NCBI GenBank assembly: GCA_963734055.1
Contig: CAVTFQ010000004.1
Span: 310,001-374,000, forward strand
Length of the DNA stretch: 64,000 nucleotides
Reading direction: 5' to 3'
Origin: CAIWHR01 sp963734055
GTDB taxonomy: Bacteria > Pseudomonadota > Gammaproteobacteria > Burkholderiales > Casimicrobiaceae
This document shows positions 29,225 through 38,008 of the stretch, one piece after another; positions within the stretch are counted from its first letter, which is position 1, and each line of letters begins with the position of its first letter. Below the pieces are notes generated by a model, which worked only from the letters and a program-made list of their open reading frames with translations, had not been told where the DNA came from and searched no databases. Position numbers and translations under genes: made by a program.

Positions 29225-30457
29225 CTAGTCGTACTTGCGCGTGTCGTCGATGACCTTGCCGTCGTTGGGGAGCTCTCCGGGCGCTCTAAGAGCGACCTCG
29301 CCGCGCAGCTTGGTCACATCGCGGATCGTGCCGATGACCGCATCGGCGACGAGCGCAGCCTGCGTCTCGGCGTGAAGCGTCATTCGATCCATGCCGCCGG
29401 GGTTGTCGACGACGAGCCGCGCCCGTTGGATCTCCGGATGGCGGCGGACGATTTCCGCCACCTGCGAGGGATGCACGAACAACCCTTTCACCTTCGTCGT
29501 CTGGTCGGCGCGCCCGAGCCAGCCCTTGATGCGCGCGTTGGTACGGCCGCAGGGGCTCGGCCCCGGCAGGAACGCGGAGAGATCGCCGGTCCCGAAGCGG
29601 ATCAGCGGATAGATTGCGTTGGCGAGCGTCGTGACGACCACTTCGCCCACTTCGCCCGGTCCGACCGGATCGCCCGTACCCGGCCGGACGATCTCGACCA
29701 GCACCCCCTCGTCCACGACGAGCCCCTGGCGCGCCTCGGTCTCGTAGGCGATCGAGCCCAGATCGGCGGTCGCGTAGGCCTGGTAGCCGGCGATCCCGCG
29801 CGCGACGAGCGCATCGCGGAGGCTCGGCGGGAACGCTTCGCCCGAAACCAGGGCCTTGCGCAGCGATGGCAACCGGACGTCCAGCTCGTCGGCCTTCTCG
29901 AGGATGATCTTGAGGAACGACGGCGTGCCGACGTAGCCGTCCGGCGCGAGCTCCGCGATCGCCTGCACCTGCTGCTCGGTCTGACCGGTGCCGGCGGCGA
30001 ACACGGTGCAGCCGAGCGCATGCGCGCCGGTCTCCAGCATCGAGCCCGCGGGCGTGAAGTGGTAGGAGAACGTGTTGTGGATGAGATTCCCGGGGCGGAA
30101 TCCGGCGGCGAACAGCGCGCGGGCGAGCCGCCAGTGGTCGGGCCGCCGCCCTTCGGGCTCGTAGATCGGACCCGGCGACGCGAAGACCCGCGCCGGCTCG
30201 CCCGGCGCGAAGCTGGCGAAGCCGCCAAACGGACGCGCCGCCTTCTGCCGTTCGAGCAGCTCCGACTTGCGCGTGACCGGAACCTTCGCCAGCGCCGCAC
30301 GCGACGTCACCGCAGCCGGGTCGACGTCCGCAAGAATGCTGGCGAACGCCGGCGTCCGCGCCTTCGCGTGCGCGAGCTGCCCCGGCAGTGCGGATAGCAA
30401 CGCCCGCTCGCGCACGTCGGGGTCGCGCGTCTCGAGCGTGTCGAAGTACTCGGTCAT
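29225..30457 (-). CDS. PaaK-like AMP-dependent ligase (phenylacetate-CoA ligase family)
   Basis: A 410-residue acyl-adenylating enzyme. The N-terminus MTEYFDTLETRDPDVRERAL is typical of PaaK-type ligases. HNTFSYHFTPAGSMLETGAH corresponds to the family NxFxYHxTPAG region, followed by GTPSFLKIILEKADE, the YATADLGSIAYE core near the AMP site, and YPLIRFGTGDLSAFL with the conserved Asp. GWLGRADQTTKVKGLFVHPS is the C-terminal hinge region (GRxDxxxKVKGxFVxP). It activates an aromatic or other carboxylic acid to its CoA thioester. Last member of the liv cluster on the minus strand, consistent with processing of the imported acid. Confidence 0.9.
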   Translation of the reverse strand: MTEYFDTLETRDPDVRERALLSALPGQLAHAKARTPAFASILADVDPAAVTSRAALAKVPVTRKSELLERQKAARPFGGFASFAPGEPARVFASPGPIYEPEGRRPDHWRLARALFAAGFRPGNLIHNTFSYHFTPAGSMLETGAHALGCTVFAAGTGQTEQQVQAIAELAPDGYVGTPSFLKIILEKADELDVRLPSLRKALVSGEAFPPSLRDALVARGIAGYQAYATADLGSIAYETEARQGLVVDEGVLVEIVRPGTGDPVGPGEVGEVVVTTLANAIYPLIRFGTGDLSAFLPGPSPCGRTNARIKGWLGRADQTTKVKGLFVHPSQVAEIVRRHPEIQRARLVVDNPGGMDRMTLHAETQAALVADAVIGTIRDVTKLRGEVALRAPGELPNDGKVIDDTRKYD

Positions 30458-30536
30458 GGGAAGCGCCCGCACGAATGGACGGGATGCGCCGCGCTGATCG
30501 GCGATGCAGGTACCGGCGCTGGACGATGGGCTGGTG

Positions 30537-30660
30537 CCGGCCGCAAAGCGCGGCGCCAGGCGAGGCGCGAGGGCGCGCGGCGAGCGCCGCGTACATGAGA
30601 CGTACGCAAGCGAAGCCAAGCGCCTGAGCAACGAAGCATGGCGGCGCGATCTGCGGCCGG
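30537..30660 (-). repeat. 124-bp long-hairpin element directly after the livF stop
   Basis: Outer arms 30537-30558 and 30639-30660 pair at 19 of 22 positions; at the centre GCGTAC and GTACGC form a perfect stem around ATGAGAC. The regions between are partly complementary. The element begins at the base following the livF stop codon and fills most of the 203-bp gap before the PaaK-like gene. It could be a transcript-end or mRNA-stability structure, or a small non-autonomous mobile repeat. Confidence 0.75.
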
Positions 30661-31509
30661 TTAGGCCAGCCAGCGCTTTCGGCGGCGGTAATGCTTCACG
30701 TCGCGGAAGCTCTTGCGCCCCGCGGTCGAGAGCCCGAGGTAGAACTCCTTCACGTCCTCGTTCTGCGACAGGCTCTCCGCCGGACCGTCCATCACGACGC
30801 GGCCGTTCTCGAGGATGTAGCCATAGTTCGCGTAGCGCAGCGCGACCATCGTGTTCTGCTCCGCGAGCAGGAACGACACGCGCTCCTTCCGGTTCAGGTC
30901 GCGGACGATCTCGAAGATTTCCTCGACGATCTGCGGGGCGAGGCCCATCGACGGCTCGTCCAGCAGGATCATCGTGGGGCGGGCCATCAGCGCCCGGCCG
31001 ACCGCCGTCATCTGCTGCTCGCCACCGGACGTGTAGCCGGACAGGCTCGAGCGGCGCTGCTTCAACCGCGGGAAGTACTGATAGACGCGCTCGAGGTCCG
31101 CGCGGACCTCGGCGCGCGGGACCCGCCGCGTGTAGGCGCCCGTCAGCAGATTCTCCTCGACGGTCAGGTGCCCGAAGCAGTGTCGCCCCTCCATCACCTG
31201 GCACACGCCCATCCGCACGAGCTCGTTCGGCGTGAGCTTGTCGACCCGCGCGCCGCGGAATTCGATCGTCCCCTTCGTGACGTCGCCACGCTCGGCGGCG
31301 AGCAGGTTCGAGATCGACTTCAACGTCGTGCTCTTGCCAGCGCCGTTGGCGCCGAGCAGCGCAACGACCGCGCCGTCGGGCACCTCGAGCGAGACACCCT
31401 TGAGCACGAGGATCACGTGATCGTAGATGACCTCGATGTTGTTGACCGTGAGCATCGCCGTCGCCGGTCCGGTGGCGGCGGCGGCCGGCGAGGCTGCGGG
31501 AGCGCTCAT
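30661..31509 (-). CDS. livF: Branched-chain-type ABC transporter ATPase LivF
   Basis: A 282-residue cytoplasmic ATPase. Walker A GANGAGKSTTLKSISNLL (near residue 53), signature SGYTSGGEQQMTAVGRALMA and Walker B PTMILLDEPSMGLAPQIVEE are intact, and H-loop LAEQNTMVALRYA carries Gln-Asn where many ABC proteins have His, as is usual for LivF. The C-terminal tail (SFRDVKHYRRRKRWLA) is basic. It forms the import complex with LivG, LivH and LivM. The ATG is preceded by a 73-bp gap with a small hairpin after the binding-protein gene. Confidence 0.93.
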   Translation of the reverse strand: MSAPAASPAAAATGPATAMLTVNNIEVIYDHVILVLKGVSLEVPDGAVVALLGANGAGKSTTLKSISNLLAAERGDVTKGTIEFRGARVDKLTPNELVRMGVCQVMEGRHCFGHLTVEENLLTGAYTRRVPRAEVRADLERVYQYFPRLKQRRSSLSGYTSGGEQQMTAVGRALMARPTMILLDEPSMGLAPQIVEEIFEIVRDLNRKERVSFLLAEQNTMVALRYANYGYILENGRVVMDGPAESLSQNEDVKEFYLGLSTAGRKSFRDVKHYRRRKRWLA

Positions 31510-31543
31510 GGCTCGTGGACGTGGCTGGCGAAGCGACGCCGCG

Positions 31544-31571
31544 CCCTCCCCCGGTGGCCGCCGGAGGAGGG
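31544..31571. other. Small hairpin between the binding-protein gene and livF
   Basis: CCCTCC (31544-31549) pairs with GGAGGG (31566-31571) and CCGG with CCGG inside it, with one unpaired base per side. Sitting in the 73-bp gap after the abundant substrate-binding protein gene, it may stabilise the upstream mRNA segment or partly terminate transcription. There is no U tract. Confidence 0.45.
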
Positions 31572-31582
31572 AGAGGAGTCGA

Positions 31583-32896
31583 TCAGGATTCCTTGCTGCA
31601 GTCGCGCGGCGTGATCTTCTTTTCCGCGGCGTACTTGCTGGCGCTTTCCTCGACCATCTTGCGGATCATCTCGCGATCGCCCGCCATGTAAGGCGTCAGT
31701 GGCTTGAACGACTTGCCGTCCCACTGCTGGAAGCGGACCATGCCCGAGCCCTCGTGATCGGCGCAGCTCGTCTTGATCGGCGGGAACATGCCGGCGGCGC
31801 CGAGCTCCTTGATCCGCGCCTCGGACAGGTTCAGGTGCTCCAGGCCCCAGCGCACCTGCTCGCCCGTCATCACCTTCCCCTTGCCGAACTTCTCCTGCGC
31901 CTTGCGGATCGCCTCGACGATGATGATCCCGTAGACGACACCGCGCGTGTGGTAGATCGAGCCCTGGCGCGTCGGATCGTCGAGGTTGCCCTTGCCGGAA
32001 GCGTAAACCTTGTTCTTGATGTCCTGCATCACCGGGAAGCTCGTGCCGGGCGCCGAGAAGGCGGCGCTGACGTAGCCCTTCGCCGCGTCGCCCGCGGGAA
32101 TCACGTCCTCTTCCGAGCCGGCCCACCACACGCCCAGCATCTTGTCGCGCGGGAAGCCGAACTTCGCCGCGGCCTTGAGCGCCGTCGGATTCATCACGCC
32201 CCAGCCCCACAAGATCACGTAGTCGGGCTTGATCTGGCGGATCTGCAGCCATTGCGATTCCTGGGTGTTGCCCGGGTGCGCCACGGCGATCTTGGTGAGC
32301 TCGAACCCGAGCTTGTGCGCGAACGCGTCGAAGACGACGAGCGGTTCCTTGCCGTAAGCGGAGTCGTGGTAGAGGTCGACGATTTTCTTGCCCTTGAGCT
32401 TGTCGAGCCCGCCCTCCTTCTGCCCGAGGTAAGCGATCATCGCCGCGGCCTGGTCCCAGTACGTCGTACCGACGGGGAACACCCACTCGAACACGCGTCC
32501 ATCGGCGGCGTTGGCGCTGCCATAGCCGAAGGTCGTCATCGGGATCTTGTCCTGCGCGACGCGGTCGAGCAGCCCGTAAGCGATGCCCGTCGACAGCGGT
32601 TCGACGGTCGAGGCGCCGCCGTTCTTCTTCTTGAGCCGCTCGTAGCACTCGACGCCGCGCGACGCGTTGTACTCGGTCTCGCACTCCTCCCAGATCAGCT
32701 TCACCCCGTTGATGCCGCCCGTCATGTTGACGAGGTTGAAGTAGTCGATCGCGCCGCCGAAGTATCCCGACCCGCCGGCCGCGTACGGGCCGATGCGGTA
32801 CGACAGCAGCGGAATGAACTGCCCGTTCTGCGCCGCTGCGGCATAAGAAATGCCGGCGAGCGCGAGGCCCAACAGGACCTTCTCCATTGACTTCAT
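31583..32896 (-). CDS. ABC transporter substrate-binding protein (branched-chain/aromatic-acid type)
   Basis: A 437-residue periplasmic binding protein. Signal peptide MKSMEKVLLGLALAGISYAA (cleavage about AAAQ). It has the type I periplasmic-binding-protein fold: YFNLVNMTGGINGVKLIWEE, the pattern SRGVECYERLKKKNGGAS, then KGKKIVDLYHDSAYGKEPLV and PGNTQESQWLQIRQIKPDYV. TRGVVYGIIIVEAIRKAQEK is the conserved C-lobe helix. Longer than LivJ (about 370), like binding proteins of aromatic or fatty acid clusters. A strong AGGAGGAG precedes the ATG. The ligand is unknown. Confidence 0.92.
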   Translation of the reverse strand: MKSMEKVLLGLALAGISYAAAAQNGQFIPLLSYRIGPYAAGGSGYFGGAIDYFNLVNMTGGINGVKLIWEECETEYNASRGVECYERLKKKNGGASTVEPLSTGIAYGLLDRVAQDKIPMTTFGYGSANAADGRVFEWVFPVGTTYWDQAAAMIAYLGQKEGGLDKLKGKKIVDLYHDSAYGKEPLVVFDAFAHKLGFELTKIAVAHPGNTQESQWLQIRQIKPDYVILWGWGVMNPTALKAAAKFGFPRDKMLGVWWAGSEEDVIPAGDAAKGYVSAAFSAPGTSFPVMQDIKNKVYASGKGNLDDPTRQGSIYHTRGVVYGIIIVEAIRKAQEKFGKGKVMTGEQVRWGLEHLNLSEARIKELGAAGMFPPIKTSCADHEGSGMVRFQQWDGKSFKPLTPYMAGDREMIRKMVEESASKYAAEKKITPRDCSKES

Positions 32897-33022
32897 GCCT
32901 CTCCTCCTGGTCATTCGGCTCCGATGCGGAGCGAAATCCGAAACAGCATTGGTGAATTGCAGTCCGGTGTCAACGGCCACGCCCCTGAGGGAATCCGGGA
33001 ATTCCGAGCTCCGTGATCCAGA

Positions 33023-34099
33023 TCAATGCGGAAACGGCCACAAGCGCAGCTTTTCCTTCGCGATCTGCCACAGCCGGGCGAGGCCGTGGGGCTCGACGAT
33101 CAGGAAGAAGACGATGAGCCCGCCGAAGACGATCAGCTCGAGGTTCGACGAGGCGCTCTGCGAGATGTGCAGGCCGAGTGTCGTGTCGAGGAACTGGACC
33201 AGGCGGTCGAGGAAGATCGGAAGGAGCGTGATGAACGCGCTGCCGAGGAACGACCCCAGCACCGTTCCCACCCCGCCGATGATGATCATGAACAGTACGC
33301 GGAACGACAGGTCGAGGCTGTAGGCATCCGGCTCGACGGTGCCGAGGTACGCGTACGCGTAGAGCGCGCCGGCGACGCCGCAGTAGAATGAGCTGATCGC
33401 GAATGCCGAGAGCTTCGTGTGCAGCATCCGGATGCCGATCACCTCCGCCGCCACGTCCATGTCGCGCACGGCCATCCACTTGCGGCCGAGATTGCCGCGG
33501 GCCATGTTCTTCGCGGCGAGCGCCATCAGCGTGACGATCGTGAGCACGAGGAGGTACTTCGACACCTCCGACTTGAAGGTATAGCCCAGGATCTCGATCG
33601 GCTGCGCGGTGATCACGCCCGACGAGCTGTAGTTCGAGAACCAGCCGACCTTGGACAGGCACCAGAGGACGAAGAACTGCGCGGCGAGCGTCGCTACCGC
33701 GAGATAGAAGCCGCGAATCCGCAAGCTCGGCAGCCCGAACAAGACGCCAACTCCGGCCGCGATGAGCCCGCCGCCGACGAAGGCGAGCAGGACCGGCATG
33801 CCGGGTACGCGCAGCACGAAGTTGTACGCGGCGAAAGCGCCCACCGCCATGAACGCGGCCGTGCCGAGCGAGAGCTGGCCCGCGTAGCCCGTCAGGATGT
33901 TGAGGCCGATCGCCGCGAGCGCGAGGATCAGGAACGGAATCAGGATCCCGGTGAACACGTAGGGTGTCGCGACGAGCGGCACCAGGACGAATGCGACGAG
34001 GGCGATCGCCGCCAGCGCGATCCGGTCCTGCCGGATCGGGAAGATCGCGGCGTCCGCCTGGTAGGAGGTCTTGAACTGGCCGGCTTCGCGGTAGAACAT
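33023..34099 (-). CDS. livM: Branched-chain-type ABC transporter permease LivM
   Basis: A 358-residue inner-membrane permease with about nine helices. ILTGYAGQLSLGTAAFMAVG is the strongly conserved LivM block, and GNLGRKWMAVRDMDVAAEVI is the coupling-helix region (RRxxAVRDxxxAAxxxG) docking on the ATPases. FMIIIGGVGTVLGSFLGSAF follows near the C-terminus. It pairs with LivH. The 88-bp gap between livH and livM is filled with a palindromic repeat, unusual inside this operon. The N-terminal 20 residues are polar and cytoplasmic. Confidence 0.93.
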   Translation of the reverse strand: MFYREAGQFKTSYQADAAIFPIRQDRIALAAIALVAFVLVPLVATPYVFTGILIPFLILALAAIGLNILTGYAGQLSLGTAAFMAVGAFAAYNFVLRVPGMPVLLAFVGGGLIAAGVGVLFGLPSLRIRGFYLAVATLAAQFFVLWCLSKVGWFSNYSSSGVITAQPIEILGYTFKSEVSKYLLVLTIVTLMALAAKNMARGNLGRKWMAVRDMDVAAEVIGIRMLHTKLSAFAISSFYCGVAGALYAYAYLGTVEPDAYSLDLSFRVLFMIIIGGVGTVLGSFLGSAFITLLPIFLDRLVQFLDTTLGLHISQSASSNLELIVFGGLIVFFLIVEPHGLARLWQIAKEKLRLWPFPH

Positions 34100-34105
34100 C
34101 TAAGG

Positions 34106-34175
34106 AGGGTCAGACTCGACTTTTAGGTTGGCTAGCGGTTTTGCGCACCGTGTAAGAAAAGTCGAGTCTGACCCT
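34106..34175. repeat. Palindromic REP-like element inside the liv operon
   Basis: Perfect 19-bp arms, AGGGTCAGACTCGACTTTT (34106-34124) and its complement (34157-34175), enclose 32 bp. This is the same family as the element at 29103-29187 (shared GGGTCAGAC core). It occupies almost the whole gap between livH and livM, ending just 12 bp before the livH stop codon. In the mRNA it would be a very stable hairpin. Confidence 0.92.
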
Positions 34176-34187
34176 GCTTCGATGTGG

Positions 34188-35081
34188 TCAGATGCGTCGG
34201 ATGATCTTCTCGCCGAACAGCCCTTCCGGCCGGATCAGCAGGAAGACGAGCGCGAGGACGTACGGGAACCAGCCTTCGATGCCGCCGCCGACATACGGGC
34301 CCAGGTAGACCTCCGCCAGCTTCTCCGAGGCCCCGATGATGAGCCCACCGACGATCGCGCCGGGGATCGAATCGAAGCCGCCGAGGATCAGCACCGGCAG
34401 CGCCTTCAACGCGACGAAGGTGAGCGCGAACTGGACGCCGTTCCGCGCGCCCCACAGGAGGCCCGCGACCAGTGCGACGAAGCCCGCCACCGCCCAGACG
34501 ATGCCCCAGATGTGCTGCAGAGGGATGCCGACCGCGAGCGCCGCCTGGTGGTCGTCGGCGACCGCACGCAGCGCGCGGCCGATCCGCGTACGGCTGAAGA
34601 AGAGCGCAAGCCCGGTCACGAGGACGGCGGCGACGCCAGCGGCGGCGACGTCGAACTTCGACACGCTCATCCCGGTGGCGTCGGACAGCCACTGCATCGG
34701 CTCGTCCTGCAGGCCGAGCTCGAGCCCGCGCACGTTCGCGCCCCACGTGAGCTGCGCCACGCCCTCGATGAAGAACGAGAGGCCGATCGTCGCCATGAAC
34801 AGCGTGATCTGCGGCTGGTTGACGAGCGGGCGCAGCACGACGCGCTCGATCAGCAGCCCCAGCACGACCATGACCGCCAGCGTCAGGGGCAGCGCGGCGA
34901 CCGCCGGCAGCTTGAACTCCAGCAGCCCGACGTAGGTCAGCGCCGCGAAGAACACCATCGCGCCCTGGGCAAAGTTGAACACGCCCGATGCCTTGTAGAT
35001 CAGCACGAAGCCCAGCGCGACGAGCGAGTACATCACGCCGGAGAGGAGGCCGCCGATCAGGACTTCGAAGAAGAAGGACAT
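34188..35081 (-). CDS. livH: Branched-chain-type ABC transporter permease LivH
   Basis: A 297-residue inner-membrane permease with about eight helices. LIGGLLSGVMYSLVALGFVL (near the start) and YKASGVFNFAQGAMVFFAAL are the LivH hallmarks, GRALRAVADDHQAALAVGIP is the cytoplasmic coupling loop, and ILGGFDSIPGAIVGGLIIGA follows. It ends with PEGLFGEKIIRRI, a usual C-terminus. It lies 13 bp after livG. Confidence 0.94.
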   Translation of the reverse strand: MSFFFEVLIGGLLSGVMYSLVALGFVLIYKASGVFNFAQGAMVFFAALTYVGLLEFKLPAVAALPLTLAVMVVLGLLIERVVLRPLVNQPQITLFMATIGLSFFIEGVAQLTWGANVRGLELGLQDEPMQWLSDATGMSVSKFDVAAAGVAAVLVTGLALFFSRTRIGRALRAVADDHQAALAVGIPLQHIWGIVWAVAGFVALVAGLLWGARNGVQFALTFVALKALPVLILGGFDSIPGAIVGGLIIGASEKLAEVYLGPYVGGGIEGWFPYVLALVFLLIRPEGLFGEKIIRRI

Positions 35082-35094
35082 CGCTCGCGGCCCG

Positions 35095-35886
35095 TCAATG
35101 GGCGACGCCGAGGTACGCGTCGATCACGGCCTGGCTGGCGCGGATCTCGTCCGGCGCGCCGTCGCCGATCTTCTTCCCGTAATCGAGCACGACGACGCGG
35201 TCCGAGATGTCCATCACGACGCCCATGTCGTGCTCGATCAGCACGATCGTCGTGCCGTACTGCTCGTTGACATCGAGCACGAACCGGCACATGTCCTGCT
35301 TCTCCTCGACGTTCATCCCGGCCATCGGCTCGTCGAGCAGGAGGAGCGACGGCTCCGCGGCGAGCGCGCGCGCGAGCTCGACCCGCTTCTGCAGCCCGTA
35401 CGGCAACCGCCCGACGGGTATCTTCCGGATGTGCTGGATCTCGAGGAAGTCGATCACCTCCTCGACCTTGCGCCGATGCTCAAGCTCCTCGCGCTGCGCG
35501 CGGCCGATCCAGATCGCCTGCTCGACGAAGCTTGCCTTCATCTTAAGGTTGCGGCCGGTCATGATGTTGTCGAGCACGCTCATCCCGCGGAACAGCGCGA
35601 TGTTCTGGAACGTCCGCGCGATGCCCGAGGCCGCGGCATCGTGCGTGTCCATGTCGCGGCGCACCCTGCCGCGGAACGTGATCGTGCCCTGCTGCGGATG
35701 ATAGACCCCATTGATCACGTTGAGCATCGAGCTCTTGCCGGCTCCGTTGGGGCCGATGATCGCCCGAATCTCGTGCTCGCGCACGTCGAAGCTGACGTCG
35801 CTGAGCGCGCGGACGCCCCCGAACGACAGCGAGATCCGGTCGAGCGCGAGGATCACCTCGCCGATCGTGCGCGTGCCGCTGGCCAT
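35095..35886 (-). CDS. livG: Branched-chain-type ABC transporter ATPase LivG
   Basis: A 263-residue ATPase. Walker A GPNGAGKSSMLNVINGVYHP, Q-loop region IARTFQNIALFRGMSVLDNI, signature VGRLPYGLQKRVELARALAA and Walker B PSLLLLDEPMAGMNVEEKQD are all clear; the switch His is in IVLIEHDMGVVMDISDRVVV. It partners with LivF. The ATG was chosen after the 5 bp separating it from the acyl-CoA ligase gene, which indicates an operon with the ligase as first gene. Confidence 0.94.
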   Translation of the reverse strand: MASGTRTIGEVILALDRISLSFGGVRALSDVSFDVREHEIRAIIGPNGAGKSSMLNVINGVYHPQQGTITFRGRVRRDMDTHDAAASGIARTFQNIALFRGMSVLDNIMTGRNLKMKASFVEQAIWIGRAQREELEHRRKVEEVIDFLEIQHIRKIPVGRLPYGLQKRVELARALAAEPSLLLLDEPMAGMNVEEKQDMCRFVLDVNEQYGTTIVLIEHDMGVVMDISDRVVVLDYGKKIGDGAPDEIRASQAVIDAYLGVAH

Positions 35887-35891
35887 CCCGT

Positions 35892-37850
35892 TCAGGCCGC
35901 CTTCCTCGCGCCCGCGGCCGGGAACGTCTTGGCGTCGTCGATCCGCAGGTCCGCGGCGACCATGCCGCTCCTGCCGTCCTCGAACTTCACCAGCGTCTCG
36001 ATGTGCTGGACCGAGCGCCCGCCATACAGAGCGTCGATCAGCGCCGCGTACTTGTCGGCGACGAAGTTCCGCCGGACCTTGCGCGTGCGCGTGAGCTCGT
36101 CGTCGTCGGGATCGAGCTCCTTGTGCAGGATCAGGAACCGGCGCACCTGCGATGCGGCGAGCTCGCCCTCGTGCGCCAACTCGGCATTGACCTGCTCGAC
36201 GCACTCGCGGATCAGCGCGTAGACCTCGGGCTTCTGCGCGAGGTCGGTGTAGCCCGAGTACGGCAGATTGCGCCGCTCGGCCCAGTTGCCGACCGAGCCC
36301 ATGTCGATGTTGACGAATGCGCAGACCATGTCGCGGTCGTGCCCGAAGGCGACGGCCTCCTTGATGTGCGGGAAGAACTTGAGCTTGTTCTCGATGTAGT
36401 TCGGCGCGAACATCGCGCCGCCGGCGAGCCGCCCGACGTCCTTCGCGCGATCGATGATCTTGAGCTGCCCGTCGTCGCCGAACACGCCGGCGTCGCCCGT
36501 GTGGAACCAGCCTTCGGCGTCGATGGATTCCGCCGTCGCGTCGGGCCGCTTGTAGTACTCCTTGAGCAGCATCGGGCCGCGAACCAGCACCTCACCGTTC
36601 GCCGCGATCTTCACCTCGACCCCGGGCGCCGGCTTGCCGACCGTGTCGAATTTGATCTCGCCATCGGGCTGCAGGCAGACGTACGCGCAGGTCTCGGTCG
36701 AGCCGTAGAGCTGCTTCAGGTTGATCCCGATCGACCGATAGAAGCGGAAGAGGTCGGGGCCGATCGCCGCGCCGGCCGTGTACGCGACGCGAATCCGGCT
36801 CATCCCGAGCACGTTGCGGAGCGGGCCGTAGATCAGCACGTTGCCGAGCGCGTACCGAAGGCGATCGGCGAATCGCACCGGCTTCCCGTCGAGCATCTCC
36901 GCGCCAGAGCGGCGCGCAACCGCCATGAAATACCGGAACGCCCAGCGCTTCGGCGCGCCGGCGTCCTCCATCCGGATCATCACCTGCGTCAACAGGTTCT
37001 CGAACACGCGCGGCGGGGCGAAATAGTAGGTCGGCCCGATCTCGCGGAGGTCCGTCATCACCGTGTCGCCGGATTCCGGGCAGTTGATCGTGAAGCCTGC
37101 GACAAGCCATTGCGCGACGGAGAACAGGTGGTCGCCGACCCAGGCCATCGGCAGGTAGGAGAGGATGCTGTCGTCGGCGGTCAGCCGGTCGAACCCGCAG
37201 CCGCCCCGCGCGGACGTGATGAACGCCGAGTGCGATTGGCAGACTCCCTTGGGCTTCCCCGTCGTCCCCGACGTATAGAGCATCACCGACACGTCGCCCG
37301 GCGCGCCCCGAGCGACCTCGCCTTCGTAGAACCCGGGGTTCGCGCGGTCGAAGTCGCGGCCGACGGCCTGCAGCGACTCGAAGCTCGTGACCCCTTCATA
37401 GTTGCGCAGGCCACGCGGGTCATCGTAGTAGATGTGCGAGAGCGACGGCACCTGCGGACGCGCCTCGAGCATCTTGTCGACCTGTTCCTGGTCCTCGACG
37501 ATCGCGTACGCGATCTCGGCGTCGTTCAGCACGAATGCGAATTCCGCCGCCGGCGCGTCCTGGTACATCGGCACGGGTATGCCGCCCAGGGCCTGCGCCG
37601 CGAGCATCGACCAATACAGGCGCGGCCGGTTGTCGCCGATGATCGCAAGATGCATCCCGCGCCGGAATCCCTGGGCCGCGAGCCCGCACGCGAGCGCGCG
37701 CACCTCCTCCGCGACCTGTCGCCACGACCAGGCCTGCCAGATGCCCAGGTCCTTTTCCCGCGTTGCCGGGTGATCGGGCCGCACCGCCGCGTGGTGCAGC
37801 AGGAGTCGCGGGAACGTGTCCGGCGCGGACGCCGCCGACGGGTCTGCCAA
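35892..37850 (-). CDS. Long-chain-type AMP-dependent acyl-CoA ligase
   Basis: A 652-residue adenylate-forming enzyme. The ATP-binding motif is VMLYTSGTTGKPKGVCQSHS, then LSYLPMAWVGDHLFSVAQWL, RVAYTAGAAIGPDLFRFYRS, the A5 motif LKQLYGSTETCAYV and WFHTGDAGVFGDDGQLKIID (A7/A8). The C-terminal domain carries KVRRNFVADKYAALIDALYG, the region with the catalytic Lys. The long insertion-rich shape fits ligases found as first gene of liv-type clusters; it probably activates the imported fatty or aromatic acid. First gene of the minus-strand cluster, divergent from the Crp/Fnr gene across 158 bp, where no clear promoter or operator was recognised. Confidence 0.92.
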   Translation of the reverse strand: MADPSAASAPDTFPRLLLHHAAVRPDHPATREKDLGIWQAWSWRQVAEEVRALACGLAAQGFRRGMHLAIIGDNRPRLYWSMLAAQALGGIPVPMYQDAPAAEFAFVLNDAEIAYAIVEDQEQVDKMLEARPQVPSLSHIYYDDPRGLRNYEGVTSFESLQAVGRDFDRANPGFYEGEVARGAPGDVSVMLYTSGTTGKPKGVCQSHSAFITSARGGCGFDRLTADDSILSYLPMAWVGDHLFSVAQWLVAGFTINCPESGDTVMTDLREIGPTYYFAPPRVFENLLTQVMIRMEDAGAPKRWAFRYFMAVARRSGAEMLDGKPVRFADRLRYALGNVLIYGPLRNVLGMSRIRVAYTAGAAIGPDLFRFYRSIGINLKQLYGSTETCAYVCLQPDGEIKFDTVGKPAPGVEVKIAANGEVLVRGPMLLKEYYKRPDATAESIDAEGWFHTGDAGVFGDDGQLKIIDRAKDVGRLAGGAMFAPNYIENKLKFFPHIKEAVAFGHDRDMVCAFVNIDMGSVGNWAERRNLPYSGYTDLAQKPEVYALIRECVEQVNAELAHEGELAASQVRRFLILHKELDPDDDELTRTRKVRRNFVADKYAALIDALYGGRSVQHIETLVKFEDGRSGMVAADLRIDDAKTFPAAGARKAA

Positions 37851-38008
37851 CGCTTTCCTCCTCCTGGAGCCTGCGGGCCTCGCGTGTGTCCGCGATCGGG
37901 TCCGCCGATTCTAGCGGATGTGGCCCGGGCCCGGTACGACGTCCGGGAAGGGCACACCCCCGCCGCGCGGTCGCGCGACCGTCGAACCTTGCGAGCATAA
38001 TCGCGGCT

